57,238 nucleotides of DNA from Candidatus Melainabacteria bacterium (GTDB lineage: Bacteria > Cyanobacteriota > Vampirovibrionia > Obscuribacterales > Obscuribacteraceae): contig DTSE01000383.1 in assembly GCA_012965515.1 (NCBI GenBank), positions 1-57,238 on the forward strand. Direction: 5' to 3'. Below are positions 32,807 through 41,773 of this stretch, in pieces. Numbering within the stretch: position 1 is the stretch's first letter; each line of letters starts with the position of its first letter. The translations under genes and the position numbers were made by a program. Under the pieces are notes generated by a model. The model worked only from the letters and a program-made list of their open reading frames with translations, did no database searches and was not told the origin of the DNA.

Positions 32807-35077
32807 TTACTGAAGCTTGCCGTCTATAAATTGAGCGTTTGTGTTCAATTCCTGTTTCATCGGCCAATCATGCGCATCGGTTCCTCTGTTCAACCAATCT
32901 ATGTCCGTTGCTGCAACAGTGAATTCCGCGAAGTTCGTACTGTCTGTGTCGATACGTACATTCGGCGCGTGAATGCGCATTTGTCTAGCAAACGTCAGTT
33001 TTTGGCGCTCACTCCATCGCATGCTCGCGGCTTTGACTGTCTGTAAGCGTGGAAACTTGATCAGCTCTTTCCATACTTCAGGCGTTACATCAGTGAAACT
33101 CAAGTCTATTCGAACCAGCGTTTTCAGTTCTGTCAGGTTCGCAATTCCTTTATTAGTGAGGTCTTTATTCCATCCAACACATAAGGTCGTTATCTTAGAG
33201 CGACAGAGGTCTTTCAAATCGCTGTCTTTCAGATCGTTTTTGGGGGCAATTAATTGACGCAGATTGGGAAACCTTCCAATGTTTTGAAAAATCGCCGTGG
33301 GATTTTCGTTGCTCGTTATGTTCAGATAATTGAGCCTTTCGGGGTGAATGTACTTAAGCAATTGTTTGCAGTCAATGTCATTCCATGCAATATCCAAATA
33401 ATGCAGTTCCGAAAGCTTGCTTAGTACCGGCAAATACGATTTGATGTGGCTGTAAAAGGCGTTAAAGAATTTCAGTTTCGGAAAATTGCCCAATCTTTTG
33501 TAAAACCCTTCCGACTTCACTCGACTCGATTTTAGATCTATCAAGGTCAATTCATCGGGGGCGAATTTGTCCATCAACTGAGGATGTGTCATCAAATATT
33601 CGTTGGGCACAAGTCCGATCAGATCGTCGCTGTGGACGGAAAATTCTCCTACAGCCGGGTGAATGCCGCCTCCTGCAGTTAGAATGATTCCGAGTGACTG
33701 TTTCTGTGGAAATCTATAAGTACGCGTCATCCCGATGACTGATGACCAGCGTGTTGACTGTTTAACTCTCGCTTCATACTCAGGATCTTCTTTCTTTAAT
33801 TGCGCTGCCACTTCCGAAGCCGCATCACCTGTGGTGTCAGTTTCGGACGCAGTTTTTGCAGAGTCTCTTGACGGTTGCTTTTCAAATAGAAACCCAGCAG
33901 GTTCGAATCTGCGGTGCTGTTGCGGATACAAGCATACATAACTCGTCAATGCCCCAAGGGCAAAAACAACACCTGCTGCCAGTAACATGCCCGAAAGGTT
34001 GGACGGTGTTAAGACCTGGACATTGTCCTTTTTATCAAATTCCGGGCGCTTCAATACTTGAGTGGTACCGACCGGTTCAAGTGTGCTTTTTGACTCTTCT
34101 GTAAGTCTGCGCTCCAGTTTGATCAGATCTTTTGCTAAGGCATTTGCTGTTTGATAACGATCTGCTGGGTCTTTCTCCAAAAGCTTGGAAACAATCTCTT
34201 CGAGCATTTGCGGATACTGAGTACCAAGCGAAGCCTCCTTCAACGAAAGCAGTTTTTCGCCCTGGTGCTTCATCATGGTAGATAGGGCAGATTCGCCGAT
34301 GAATGGCGGCGCACCGGTCAAACACTCGTAGAAAACACAACCTAGGGAATAAAGATCGCTTCTGTGGTCGACCGATGTACCCGTACACTGCTCAGGGCTC
34401 ATGTACAACGGGCTGCCAAAAATTTCACCAGTCTTGGTCAATGTCTGTTGATTGAACTCGTCGACTCCGGTCAACTTTGCGATGCCAAAGTCGAGGATTT
34501 TGACATGCTCGGTCTCGTCGCCTGCTTTCTTCGAAACCATGATATTGCTTGGCTTGATGTCTCTGTGGATTACTCGGCTTTCGTGCGCATAACTGATCGC
34601 GAAAGCGACTTGAATGAATATTCTTACAGCCCTGTCCACTGGTAATTGACCCAGCTTCTTAATTTCATCAGCCAGTGTTTCACCCTCGACCAATTCCATA
34701 AGAAAAAATGGTTGACCGCCGGGCAGCAAGCCAAACTCGTAAACTTTGAGCAAATTTGTATGATCAAGTAAGTGAGCGGCTTTAGCTTCATTTTGAAAAC
34801 GCCGCCACGAGGCATCGGCTTCGTGAAACTTGTTCAAACACTTGAGCGCAAACTGTCGTCCCATGAGCAAGTGTTCGACGCGATAAACGCTGCCCATACC
34901 ACCTTGACCGAGCAGATTGATGATTTTGAACTTCTCGAGGACAATTAACCCGGGCTCCAAAACCGCCGGTGTCTGCGCGAAAAGAGACATGGTTCGCTCG
35001 CCGATGCTGTATGCACCGTCGGTGCCTTCTCGAGGCGCGAGGATGTTCTTTTCAATTTCTATCGACTCTTCTGTCAA
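32807..35077 (-). CDS. Receptor-like Ser/Thr protein kinase with C-terminal LRR-like domain, array member 1 (most 3')
   Basis: A 756-aa type II-oriented membrane kinase. The PKN-type kinase domain covers about residues 50-325: glycine loop LGQGGMGSV (56-64), Lys79 in FALK, catalytic HRDIKPSN with Asp173, DFG 196-198, and SPEQC closing the activation segment. All catalytic residues are present. One membrane helix spans about 361-384 (SGMLLAAGVVFALGALTSYV). The outside part (385-756) has a strand-rich domain with FPQKQSLGIIL, then leucine-rich repeats (LKFFNAFYSHI, LHYLDIAWNDI, TTLCVGWNKDLTNKGIANL) and a DIDWLNRG tail. It starts with TTG and an AGGA ribosome site. It is the longest and most diverged of the five. 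Confidence 0.92.
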   Translation of the reverse strand: MTEESIEIEKNILAPREGTDGAYSIGERTMSLFAQTPAVLEPGLIVLEKFKIINLLGQGGMGSVYRVEHLLMGRQFALKCLNKFHEADASWRRFQNEAKAAHLLDHTNLLKVYEFGLLPGGQPFFLMELVEGETLADEIKKLGQLPVDRAVRIFIQVAFAISYAHESRVIHRDIKPSNIMVSKKAGDETEHVKILDFGIAKLTGVDEFNQQTLTKTGEIFGSPLYMSPEQCTGTSVDHRSDLYSLGCVFYECLTGAPPFIGESALSTMMKHQGEKLLSLKEASLGTQYPQMLEEIVSKLLEKDPADRYQTANALAKDLIKLERRLTEESKSTLEPVGTTQVLKRPEFDKKDNVQVLTPSNLSGMLLAAGVVFALGALTSYVCLYPQQHRRFEPAGFLFEKQPSRDSAKTASETDTTGDAASEVAAQLKKEDPEYEARVKQSTRWSSVIGMTRTYRFPQKQSLGIILTAGGGIHPAVGEFSVHSDDLIGLVPNEYLMTHPQLMDKFAPDELTLIDLKSSRVKSEGFYKRLGNFPKLKFFNAFYSHIKSYLPVLSKLSELHYLDIAWNDIDCKQLLKYIHPERLNYLNITSNENPTAIFQNIGRFPNLRQLIAPKNDLKDSDLKDLCRSKITTLCVGWNKDLTNKGIANLTELKTLVRIDLSFTDVTPEVWKELIKFPRLQTVKAASMRWSERQKLTFARQMRIHAPNVRIDTDSTNFAEFTVAATDIDWLNRGTDAHDWPMKQELNTNAQFIDGKLQ

Positions 35078-35156
35078 AAGAATCCTGCCTGTTTAAAAGA
35101 TCAGGTCCAGATTTTGGAGGCTCCGTTCACTCCAAGTATAAGTGCTTGATGTACTA

Positions 35157-37325
35157 CTACGGTGACGTATTTGATGGGGCGCCACGCAATTCGGTAACTG
35201 ACCCCGTGGGAGGAGGAGGAATCAAGCGCTTCGTGTTTGCGTGTCCGTGAAATCCCGGACCAAGCCAGTGAAAACCAGGCAGGGATGCCGGATCATGAGT
35301 GAACGTGTCATAGAAATAGACTTCGATTTTTGGTTTGGACTTCTTGAGTTCTTTGACGAATTTGTCCTGAACATTTTGCGGCCATTCGCGAATGCCCAAT
35401 TCCACTCTCTTCAAATTAGGAAACTTCTTCAGTGATTCAACTACTTTGGGTGTAACTACAGTTCTTCCCAGATCAAGCCACTCAAGAGTTTTTAGCGGCA
35501 AAAGACTGGCGACCCCTTGATCAGAGATTGTGTTTGTCGACAGGTCAATTACCTTTAGACTTTTGCTTCTTGCCAATCCAATAATGTCGGCATCACGAAA
35601 GGCATTCACGCTCAACGTAATTTCGTGGAGTTTGGGAAATCTGTATACGTTTTTGACCAGGATATCGGCACCATTGGTATGGCTTATATCCAGTCCATTC
35701 AAGGTGTAAACGCACGGCAATTTCAAAAGGTTTGCGCAATCAACATCAGTGTGCGACAAGTTCAGGTACTGAAGCTTCTTGAAAGTCTGCAGAATAGGGA
35801 GATCCTTGTCACCAAAAGCGGTACCGCTTACATTTAATGCACGCAAGTCTGTGAAACGTTTGAGAGCATTGAAATGAGTAGAATCAACTGTTTCTGCATT
35901 AAAATCGAAAACAGAAATTTCTTCCGGTCTGAATTTTTCGATACATTCAGGAGTAGTGAAATCTCCAGCCACAAAGCCGGACTTCATGGTTTGAGGAGCA
36001 CTGACTCTTCCGCGTGCCAAACCGGTTGAACCGTTTGCCGCTATCAAAAGGCCGACAACCCTGTTGTCTGGAAAATAGAAAGTTTTCTTAGTCTGCTTCG
36101 GATGCTCTCTGTCCGCCTCGATTTCCGACCAGTATTGCTTTCCCGTTTCATTTATTTGCGGCTCGACCGGAGGCTGTTCCACAATAGCGGTCTTGACTCC
36201 TTGCTTGCTTGCGGCGAAGAGAGCTCCATACAGACTTATTGCTCCAAGCAGATACATACTGAAGCCAAATGCAGCAAACCTGAACCATGTCATTTCTTTC
36301 AAAAAACGTGTAGCGGCCGCCTTCAGTTCATTCTCAGGTGCCAGAGAAACACTGATTGGCCCTTGCCCGCTGATTTGCTGTTTGTGTTCATTAATGGCAC
36401 GCTCCAGCTGCATAAGATCGCTCGCCAGCTGATTTGCAGACTGATAGCGATTGTCTGGGTCTTTCTCCAGAAGCTTGCTAATGATTGCCTCAAGTGCGGC
36501 CGGATAACTGACTCCCAAAGAAGCTTCCTTAAGCGAAAGCTGGCGGTCGCTTTGATGTTTCATCATAGTGGAAAGAGCCGTATCGCCCATGAAAGGTGGA
36601 GCGCTGGTCAAAGCCTCATAGAAAACGCACCCGAGCGAATACAGGTCGGAGCGGTGATCGACAGGCAGACCAGCACACTGCTCCGGACTCATATAAAAAG
36701 GACTGCCGAAAACTTCGCCAGTGCGTGTAAGCGTTTGCTGATTAAAGTCGTCCACTCCGGTCAGCTTGGCGATGCCGAAGTCGACCACCTTGATACCTTC
36801 CACTTCATTTTCACTCTTGGGCGGCACAAGCATAATGTTGCTGGGCTTCAAATCCCGATGAATGATTTTTCTTTCGTGTGCGTATCCAATTGCGAAAGCT
36901 ACCTGAATGAAAATGTGCACGGCTCTTTCAATAGGAAGGTGCGTGACAGCTTTAATCTCATCAGCCAGGGTCTTTCCTTCAACCAGCTCCATGAGAAAGA
37001 AAGGTTGTCCGCTATCCAACAATCCAAGTTCGAAAACTTTCAATAAATTAGGGTGATCGAGCATGTACGCGGCTTTGGCTTCGTTCTGGAAACGCCGCCA
37101 ACTGGCGTTAGCTTCTTGAAACTTATTCATGCACTTGAGCGCAAACTGAGTTTCCATCAAAAGATGGTCGACGCGGTATACGCTGCCCATTCCGCCGGCG
37201 CCGAGAACCTCAACGACTCGAAACTTGCCCAAAAGAATCGTGCCCGGCTCTATGAATGGACCCATGATCGGATTCATCGCATAGGTTTTTTCGCTCGTAG
37301 GCGTAACTTCTTGATATGACCCCAT
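35157..37325 (-). CDS. Receptor-like Ser/Thr protein kinase with C-terminal LRR-like domain, array member 2
   Basis: A 722-aa protein with the same layout as its neighbours. Kinase: LGAGGMGSV (41-49), Lys64, HRDLKPSN with Asp158, DFG 182-184, SPFYMSPEQC. The N-terminal tail before the kinase is the shortest of the five (about 34 residues). The membrane helix is near residues 344-370 (FGFSMYLLGAISLYGALFA). The ectodomain has FYFPDNRVVGLLI, an LRR run (LRALNVSGTAFGDKDL, LQYLNLSHTDVDC, LEWLDLGRTVVTP) and the terminal LPGFHWLGPG. ATG start at 37325. A 79-bp gap separates it from member 1, and no terminator is visible. Confidence 0.92.
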   Translation of the reverse strand: MGSYQEVTPTSEKTYAMNPIMGPFIEPGTILLGKFRVVEVLGAGGMGSVYRVDHLLMETQFALKCMNKFQEANASWRRFQNEAKAAYMLDHPNLLKVFELGLLDSGQPFFLMELVEGKTLADEIKAVTHLPIERAVHIFIQVAFAIGYAHERKIIHRDLKPSNIMLVPPKSENEVEGIKVVDFGIAKLTGVDDFNQQTLTRTGEVFGSPFYMSPEQCAGLPVDHRSDLYSLGCVFYEALTSAPPFMGDTALSTMMKHQSDRQLSLKEASLGVSYPAALEAIISKLLEKDPDNRYQSANQLASDLMQLERAINEHKQQISGQGPISVSLAPENELKAAATRFLKEMTWFRFAAFGFSMYLLGAISLYGALFAASKQGVKTAIVEQPPVEPQINETGKQYWSEIEADREHPKQTKKTFYFPDNRVVGLLIAANGSTGLARGRVSAPQTMKSGFVAGDFTTPECIEKFRPEEISVFDFNAETVDSTHFNALKRFTDLRALNVSGTAFGDKDLPILQTFKKLQYLNLSHTDVDCANLLKLPCVYTLNGLDISHTNGADILVKNVYRFPKLHEITLSVNAFRDADIIGLARSKSLKVIDLSTNTISDQGVASLLPLKTLEWLDLGRTVVTPKVVESLKKFPNLKRVELGIREWPQNVQDKFVKELKKSKPKIEVYFYDTFTHDPASLPGFHWLGPGFHGHANTKRLIPPPPTGSVTELRGAPSNTSP

Positions 37326-37374
37326 GCGTATGTTCTACCCGCAAGGCTGTCTGCATATGTACTTCGGCCGACGA

Positions 37375-39546
37375 CTAGAATTTTGGGAGATCCACGAACT
37401 TGGTGAAGTCCAGGTCTGTGTGGGATTTTATGCACCTTCCATACCATGGAAATTCGGGCAGGCAGGAGTCTAGGTCAAGCGTATTCACGTTCTTCCATAG
37501 GGTCTGAATCTCCGGTCTGTGCTTTCGCAGGTAGCGATCGAATTCTGCCTTCTCCTCGTCTTTCAGCACCGAACCCATTTCAATCTTTTTTAGACCCGGC
37601 ATTTTTGCCAAAATTTCACAGCTGTCGTATGTCACTCCGGTTTGAGTTACATCAATCCACTCGAGAGTTTTAAGAGACAGCAGATGTTTGAGCCCTTGGT
37701 TGGAGATATCATCATTTGCCAAGGACAAAACTTTCAGAGATTTGCTTTTGGCGATGTCTTTCAAGTCATCGTCTCCAATATCGCTGCCGGCAATGACAAG
37801 CGATTTCAAATTGGGCAAGTCGGCAATTTTTTTGACAAACAAATCGGCTCCGCGTGCGCCAGCAATATCAAGGCATTTTATGTTTGAAAGGAAGGGCAAA
37901 CGCAGCACTCCGCCGCAAGTTACACGCGTGGTCGCCAAGTTCAAATAGCGTAGATTGTTCAATCCGGCAATGTTTCGCAGATCGTCATCGTTAAAATCGG
38001 TACCGCTTAGATTGAGCATCTTGAGTCCAGTCAATCTATTCAAGTGTTTATAGACCCCTGAGCTTACCGTTTTGGCGCCACCAAAACTGAGTACTTGCAG
38101 GTCATCAGGTTGAAAACCATCCAAAAGCTCTGGGTTTAACAACAATTGCTTGCTCACCAAAAGTCCGATCGGTTTGTCGATTGGTATCTTTACCAGACCG
38201 GTAGCAGTTTTTGTTGAGCCATCTTGAAACTCGATGATTCCCAAACTGACGGTTTCAGGAAAATGGTATTCAACAAACTTTCTTGTTCTCGTTGCCCACG
38301 GCTTCACCTGTACACTAACGTGAGGAGCCGGCGCGATCGCTGCTTTCGAGTCAAAAGGTTGCAAGCTAATTAGTTTGGGCTGCGAGATCTTCGGAGTGAC
38401 AGGCTGCATAGTGATCAGCCAGTAACAAAAGAGCAGCCCCAGGACAAACGTGGCGGCGCAAGCAGCAATAGTAATGTATATGCTCGGCACGATCGTCAGC
38501 TTTTCCTTTTCTTTCTCCAGCTTGTGTGCAGCATTATTCAGAGCTGTTTTGACAACCGTTCCCTCGCCGCTTCTCAAGCTTTTTTCCAGAAGAATCAAAT
38601 CCTCCGCCAACCTATTTGCAGATTGATATCGCTTGTCTGGATCCTTCTCCAAAAGCGTTCTTATCACCGTCTCAATCTCATCCGGAAATTCCTCACCCAA
38701 AGAGGCTTCTTTCAGTGAAAGTGGGTTTTCCGACTGATGTTTCAACATTGTCGAAAGAGCGCTGTCACCGATAAACGGCGGCGCGCCTGTGAGCGTTTCA
38801 TAAAAGACGCAACCGAGGGAATACAGGTCCGAGCGGTGATCGACAGCGATGCCCATGCACTGCTCAGGGCTCATGTAGAGCGGACTGCCGAATATCTCGC
38901 CGGTTTTGGTTAGGGTCTGTTGATTGAATTCATCGACACCTGTCAATTTTGCAATCCCAAAATCAACAACTTTGACAGTCTCGTGCTCCTGCTCATCATG
39001 CGGCTTCACCAGCATGATGTTGCTGGGCTTCAAGTCCCTGTGCACAATTTTATGACTGTGCGCATACTGAATTGCGAATGCAACATGGATGAATATCTTG
39101 AGTGCGCGTTCCAGATCCAACTTTCCATTTTTCTTGATCTCGTCGGCAAGGGTGGGACCATCGACAAGCTCCATCAAGAAATATGGCTGCCCACCTGGCA
39201 GAAGCCCGAAGTCATAGACCCTGATGAGATTTGCGTGATCAAGCATGTGGGCGGCTTTTGCCTCGTTCTGAAAACGTCGCCAAGAACTGTCGTCGGCTTG
39301 AGCCTTACTCAAACACTTAAGCGCGTAAATGCGATTGACCAGAAGGTTCTCAACACGGTAGACGCTGCCCATTCCGCCTCGGCCAAGCAACTCGATGATG
39401 CGGTATTTCTCCAGGATTATCTCGCCCGGCGCCAGCACTACATATGGTTGCATGGTCGTGCTTAGTGTCGCTTCGCTGAAAGCAGCATTAGCTCGATCGA
39501 GCGACAACTCGAAGTCTTTCTTTTCTTGATTCGACTCGTCTGTCAA
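37375..39546 (-). CDS. Receptor-like Ser/Thr protein kinase with C-terminal LRR-like domain, array member 3
   Basis: A 723-aa protein. Kinase: LGRGGMGSV (54-62), Lys77, HRDLKPSN with Asp171, DFG 195-197, SPLYMSPEQC. The membrane helix is about residues 346-368 (ITIAACAATFVLGLLFCYWL). The ectodomain opens with YHFPETVSLGIIEF, then GLVKIPIDKPIGLLVSKQLL. Clear LRR units follow (LKMLNLSGTDFNDDDL, LRYLNLATTRVTCGG, LKVLSLANDDISNQGL, LEWIDVTQTGVTY) and the end is LPEFPWYG. TTG start, like member 1. The regular N/T-D-x-DL pattern makes this the clearest LRR of the set. Confidence 0.92.
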   Translation of the reverse strand: MTDESNQEKKDFELSLDRANAAFSEATLSTTMQPYVVLAPGEIILEKYRIIELLGRGGMGSVYRVENLLVNRIYALKCLSKAQADDSSWRRFQNEAKAAHMLDHANLIRVYDFGLLPGGQPYFLMELVDGPTLADEIKKNGKLDLERALKIFIHVAFAIQYAHSHKIVHRDLKPSNIMLVKPHDEQEHETVKVVDFGIAKLTGVDEFNQQTLTKTGEIFGSPLYMSPEQCMGIAVDHRSDLYSLGCVFYETLTGAPPFIGDSALSTMLKHQSENPLSLKEASLGEEFPDEIETVIRTLLEKDPDKRYQSANRLAEDLILLEKSLRSGEGTVVKTALNNAAHKLEKEKEKLTIVPSIYITIAACAATFVLGLLFCYWLITMQPVTPKISQPKLISLQPFDSKAAIAPAPHVSVQVKPWATRTRKFVEYHFPETVSLGIIEFQDGSTKTATGLVKIPIDKPIGLLVSKQLLLNPELLDGFQPDDLQVLSFGGAKTVSSGVYKHLNRLTGLKMLNLSGTDFNDDDLRNIAGLNNLRYLNLATTRVTCGGVLRLPFLSNIKCLDIAGARGADLFVKKIADLPNLKSLVIAGSDIGDDDLKDIAKSKSLKVLSLANDDISNQGLKHLLSLKTLEWIDVTQTGVTYDSCEILAKMPGLKKIEMGSVLKDEEKAEFDRYLRKHRPEIQTLWKNVNTLDLDSCLPEFPWYGRCIKSHTDLDFTKFVDLPKF

Positions 39547-39598
39547 ATTTGCCTCAGCGAATTGAAACAGGATGCTATTTCAGTATATTCTTTGCTAG

Positions 39599-41767
39599 CT
39601 ACCTGAGATTGCCGGCATCCCACTTAAAGTCCGGTAGATTTTTCACCAAGTCCGAAGTTTCTTCATCAGTCCAAAATACCTTTATTGCTGGAGCCTTTTG
39701 TCTGAGTGCCTTCTCGAACGCACGCTTTTGACTGTCGGTCCAATCGATATCACCCAGTTCAACTTTTCTGAGAGCAGGCATTTTACTCAGACTCTCGACA
39801 CAGTTTGGCGAAACGGACGTAGCGGAAAGATCGAGCCATATCAGGTTTTTCAAATCAGCCAGATAACTCACTCCAGCATCGGTAATGTCTTTGTTTTGGG
39901 AAACACAAAGTACACGCAGTTGCTTGCAGGCTGATATATCTTTAGACAGCACGTCATCCAGCTGGCAATGCTGCATATGCAATTCATACAAGCTGGTCAA
40001 TTCTGCCAGCTTCTGGCATAAAGGCAGCATTCCTTGCGTGTTGGATACGTCCAGGATATTGATATTCTTTAGGACCGGCCACTTGATGAGAGCGTCACCG
40101 TGAATGCGCGTGTTGTTGAAATTTGCATAGCGTAAATTGACCAGCTTGTCGAGATGCGAGCAGGCTGTGTCATTGAATAGAGTATGCTTTGCGTTGAGCG
40201 CCTTCAGTCCGGTCATGTGCGCGATATAAGGGAAGCCATCCGGCTTGAATTGTTCTGCCGATGAGAAATTGAGAAATACCAGATCGTCAGCTGCAAAGCC
40301 CATCAGAAGCTCCGGCGAGCTTAATGCCGTGTTTCGCACCATTAGAGAGAGCCTTCTCTGCTTGGGAAATTTCTTTTCTCCCTCGGCTTCGCAAACAAAG
40401 GCAAAATCATCGATTATGGAACCCAGGCAGACGCCGGCAGGGAAGGTAAGAACGCGTTCATCACCGACTATTTTGGAAAAACTGCCGGAAGCGGGCGGGA
40501 CCACTTTCTTTTCTGTTTCGGAAATTGCTGTTGGTGATGTCGAACTTGGTGCGCTGGCACCAAACGGAGACTCTTTCGGTATTCGCGCTTCATAGTAGTC
40601 TTTCATCTCTTTCATTTGACCACTCAATGCGAAATAGCATATTCCGGCTCCGCCAATAGCTCCGAGAGCGGCTGCAAGAATGGAAACAAGAATGGTATTT
40701 GTCGCCATACCCTGGGCGGCTTTTGTTGCAGTTTTACCGCGATCCGCTCTTAATTCGCCAATCGGCTGAGCCGAATTACTGCTCGCCTCGCCGCTGAGAC
40801 TGCGCTCCAGCTCTATCAAATCGGCGGCAAGTGAATTGGCCTTTTGATATCGCTGATTGGGGTCCTTTTCCAGAAGCTTGGCAATTACCTTTTCCAATCC
40901 AATTGGAAAACCGATTCCCATGGAGGCTTCTTTGAGAGAAAGAGGTGGTTCTTGCTGGTGCTTCATCATAGTGGCAATAGCCGTGTCACCGATGAAAGGC
41001 GGTGCGCCGGTAAGCGCTTCATAGAAAAGACAGCCCAGCGAATATAGATCGGAGCGATTGTCTATGCCGGTTCCTGCGCATTGCTCAGGACTCATGTACA
41101 GTGGGCTGCCGAAAATTTCACCGGTTTTTGTCAAGGTTTGTTGGTTGAATTCATCAACACCAGTCAGTTTCGCAATACCGAAATCAACGACTTTGACAGC
41201 TTCTTCACCATTTTTTGTTTCCAGCATAATGTTGCTTGGTTTCAAGTCGCGGTGGATGATGTGGTGCTCGTGCGCGTAGTGAATGGCAAAAGCAACTTGA
41301 ATGAAGATCTTGATGGCACGCTTCATCGGAAGGCGCCCTAGCTTTCTGATTTCGTCGGCAAGCGTGACGCCTTCGACCAATTCCATAAGAAAATATGGAC
41401 GTCCGCCAGGCAGCAGTCCGAATTCAAAGACTCTGAGCAAATTGGTGTGATCGAGCATGTTTGCGGCTTTTGCTTCGTTTTCGAATCGGCGCCAGGTAAT
41501 GTCATTGCGCTGGGTCTGATTCAAACATTTGAGCGCATACTGCTGGTTCATAAACAGATGCTGGACACGGTAAACGCTGCCCATTCCGCCCACGCCGAGC
41601 AATTCTAAAATTTTGAACTTTTCGAGCAGGATCACGCCTGGCTGTAATTCCGCAGGGGCTTGTGCATGCAAAGACATTGTCGTATCGGCAAACGGAATTC
41701 CGTCGCCAGGCGTACCGCCTTGCCCGGCTACTTTTACTTCTGCATTCGGCTCTTCCGCTTCTGACAT
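39599..41767 (-). CDS. Receptor-like Ser/Thr protein kinase with C-terminal LRR-like domain, array member 4
   Basis: A 722-aa protein. Kinase: LGVGGMGSV (57-65), Lys80, HRDLKPSN with Asp174, DFG 195-197, SPLYMSPEQC. The juxtamembrane part is Ser/Gly/Ala-rich, and the membrane helix is near residues 355-378 (SILAAALGAIGGAGICYFAL). The ectodomain begins after a Pro/Ser-rich stalk, then RVLTFPAGVCLGSII, an LRR series (LKALNAKHTLFNDTAC, LRYANFNNTRIHG, LRVLCVSQNKDITDAGVSYL, LIWLDLSATSVSP) and the end LPDFKWDAG. ATG start only 6 bp after member 5, which implies tight coupling. Confidence 0.92.
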   Translation of the reverse strand: MSEAEEPNAEVKVAGQGGTPGDGIPFADTTMSLHAQAPAELQPGVILLEKFKILELLGVGGMGSVYRVQHLFMNQQYALKCLNQTQRNDITWRRFENEAKAANMLDHTNLLRVFEFGLLPGGRPYFLMELVEGVTLADEIRKLGRLPMKRAIKIFIQVAFAIHYAHEHHIIHRDLKPSNIMLETKNGEEAVKVVDFGIAKLTGVDEFNQQTLTKTGEIFGSPLYMSPEQCAGTGIDNRSDLYSLGCLFYEALTGAPPFIGDTAIATMMKHQQEPPLSLKEASMGIGFPIGLEKVIAKLLEKDPNQRYQKANSLAADLIELERSLSGEASSNSAQPIGELRADRGKTATKAAQGMATNTILVSILAAALGAIGGAGICYFALSGQMKEMKDYYEARIPKESPFGASAPSSTSPTAISETEKKVVPPASGSFSKIVGDERVLTFPAGVCLGSIIDDFAFVCEAEGEKKFPKQRRLSLMVRNTALSSPELLMGFAADDLVFLNFSSAEQFKPDGFPYIAHMTGLKALNAKHTLFNDTACSHLDKLVNLRYANFNNTRIHGDALIKWPVLKNINILDVSNTQGMLPLCQKLAELTSLYELHMQHCQLDDVLSKDISACKQLRVLCVSQNKDITDAGVSYLADLKNLIWLDLSATSVSPNCVESLSKMPALRKVELGDIDWTDSQKRAFEKALRQKAPAIKVFWTDEETSDLVKNLPDFKWDAGNLR

Positions 41768-41773
41768 TGAACT

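Noticed and set aside
36102..37046. Long plus-strand ORF (314 aa) inside kinase array member 2
   Set aside because: It is antisense to a well-supported kinase domain. Its composition follows from the coding bias of the opposite strand, and similar shadows occur in the other four paralogues.
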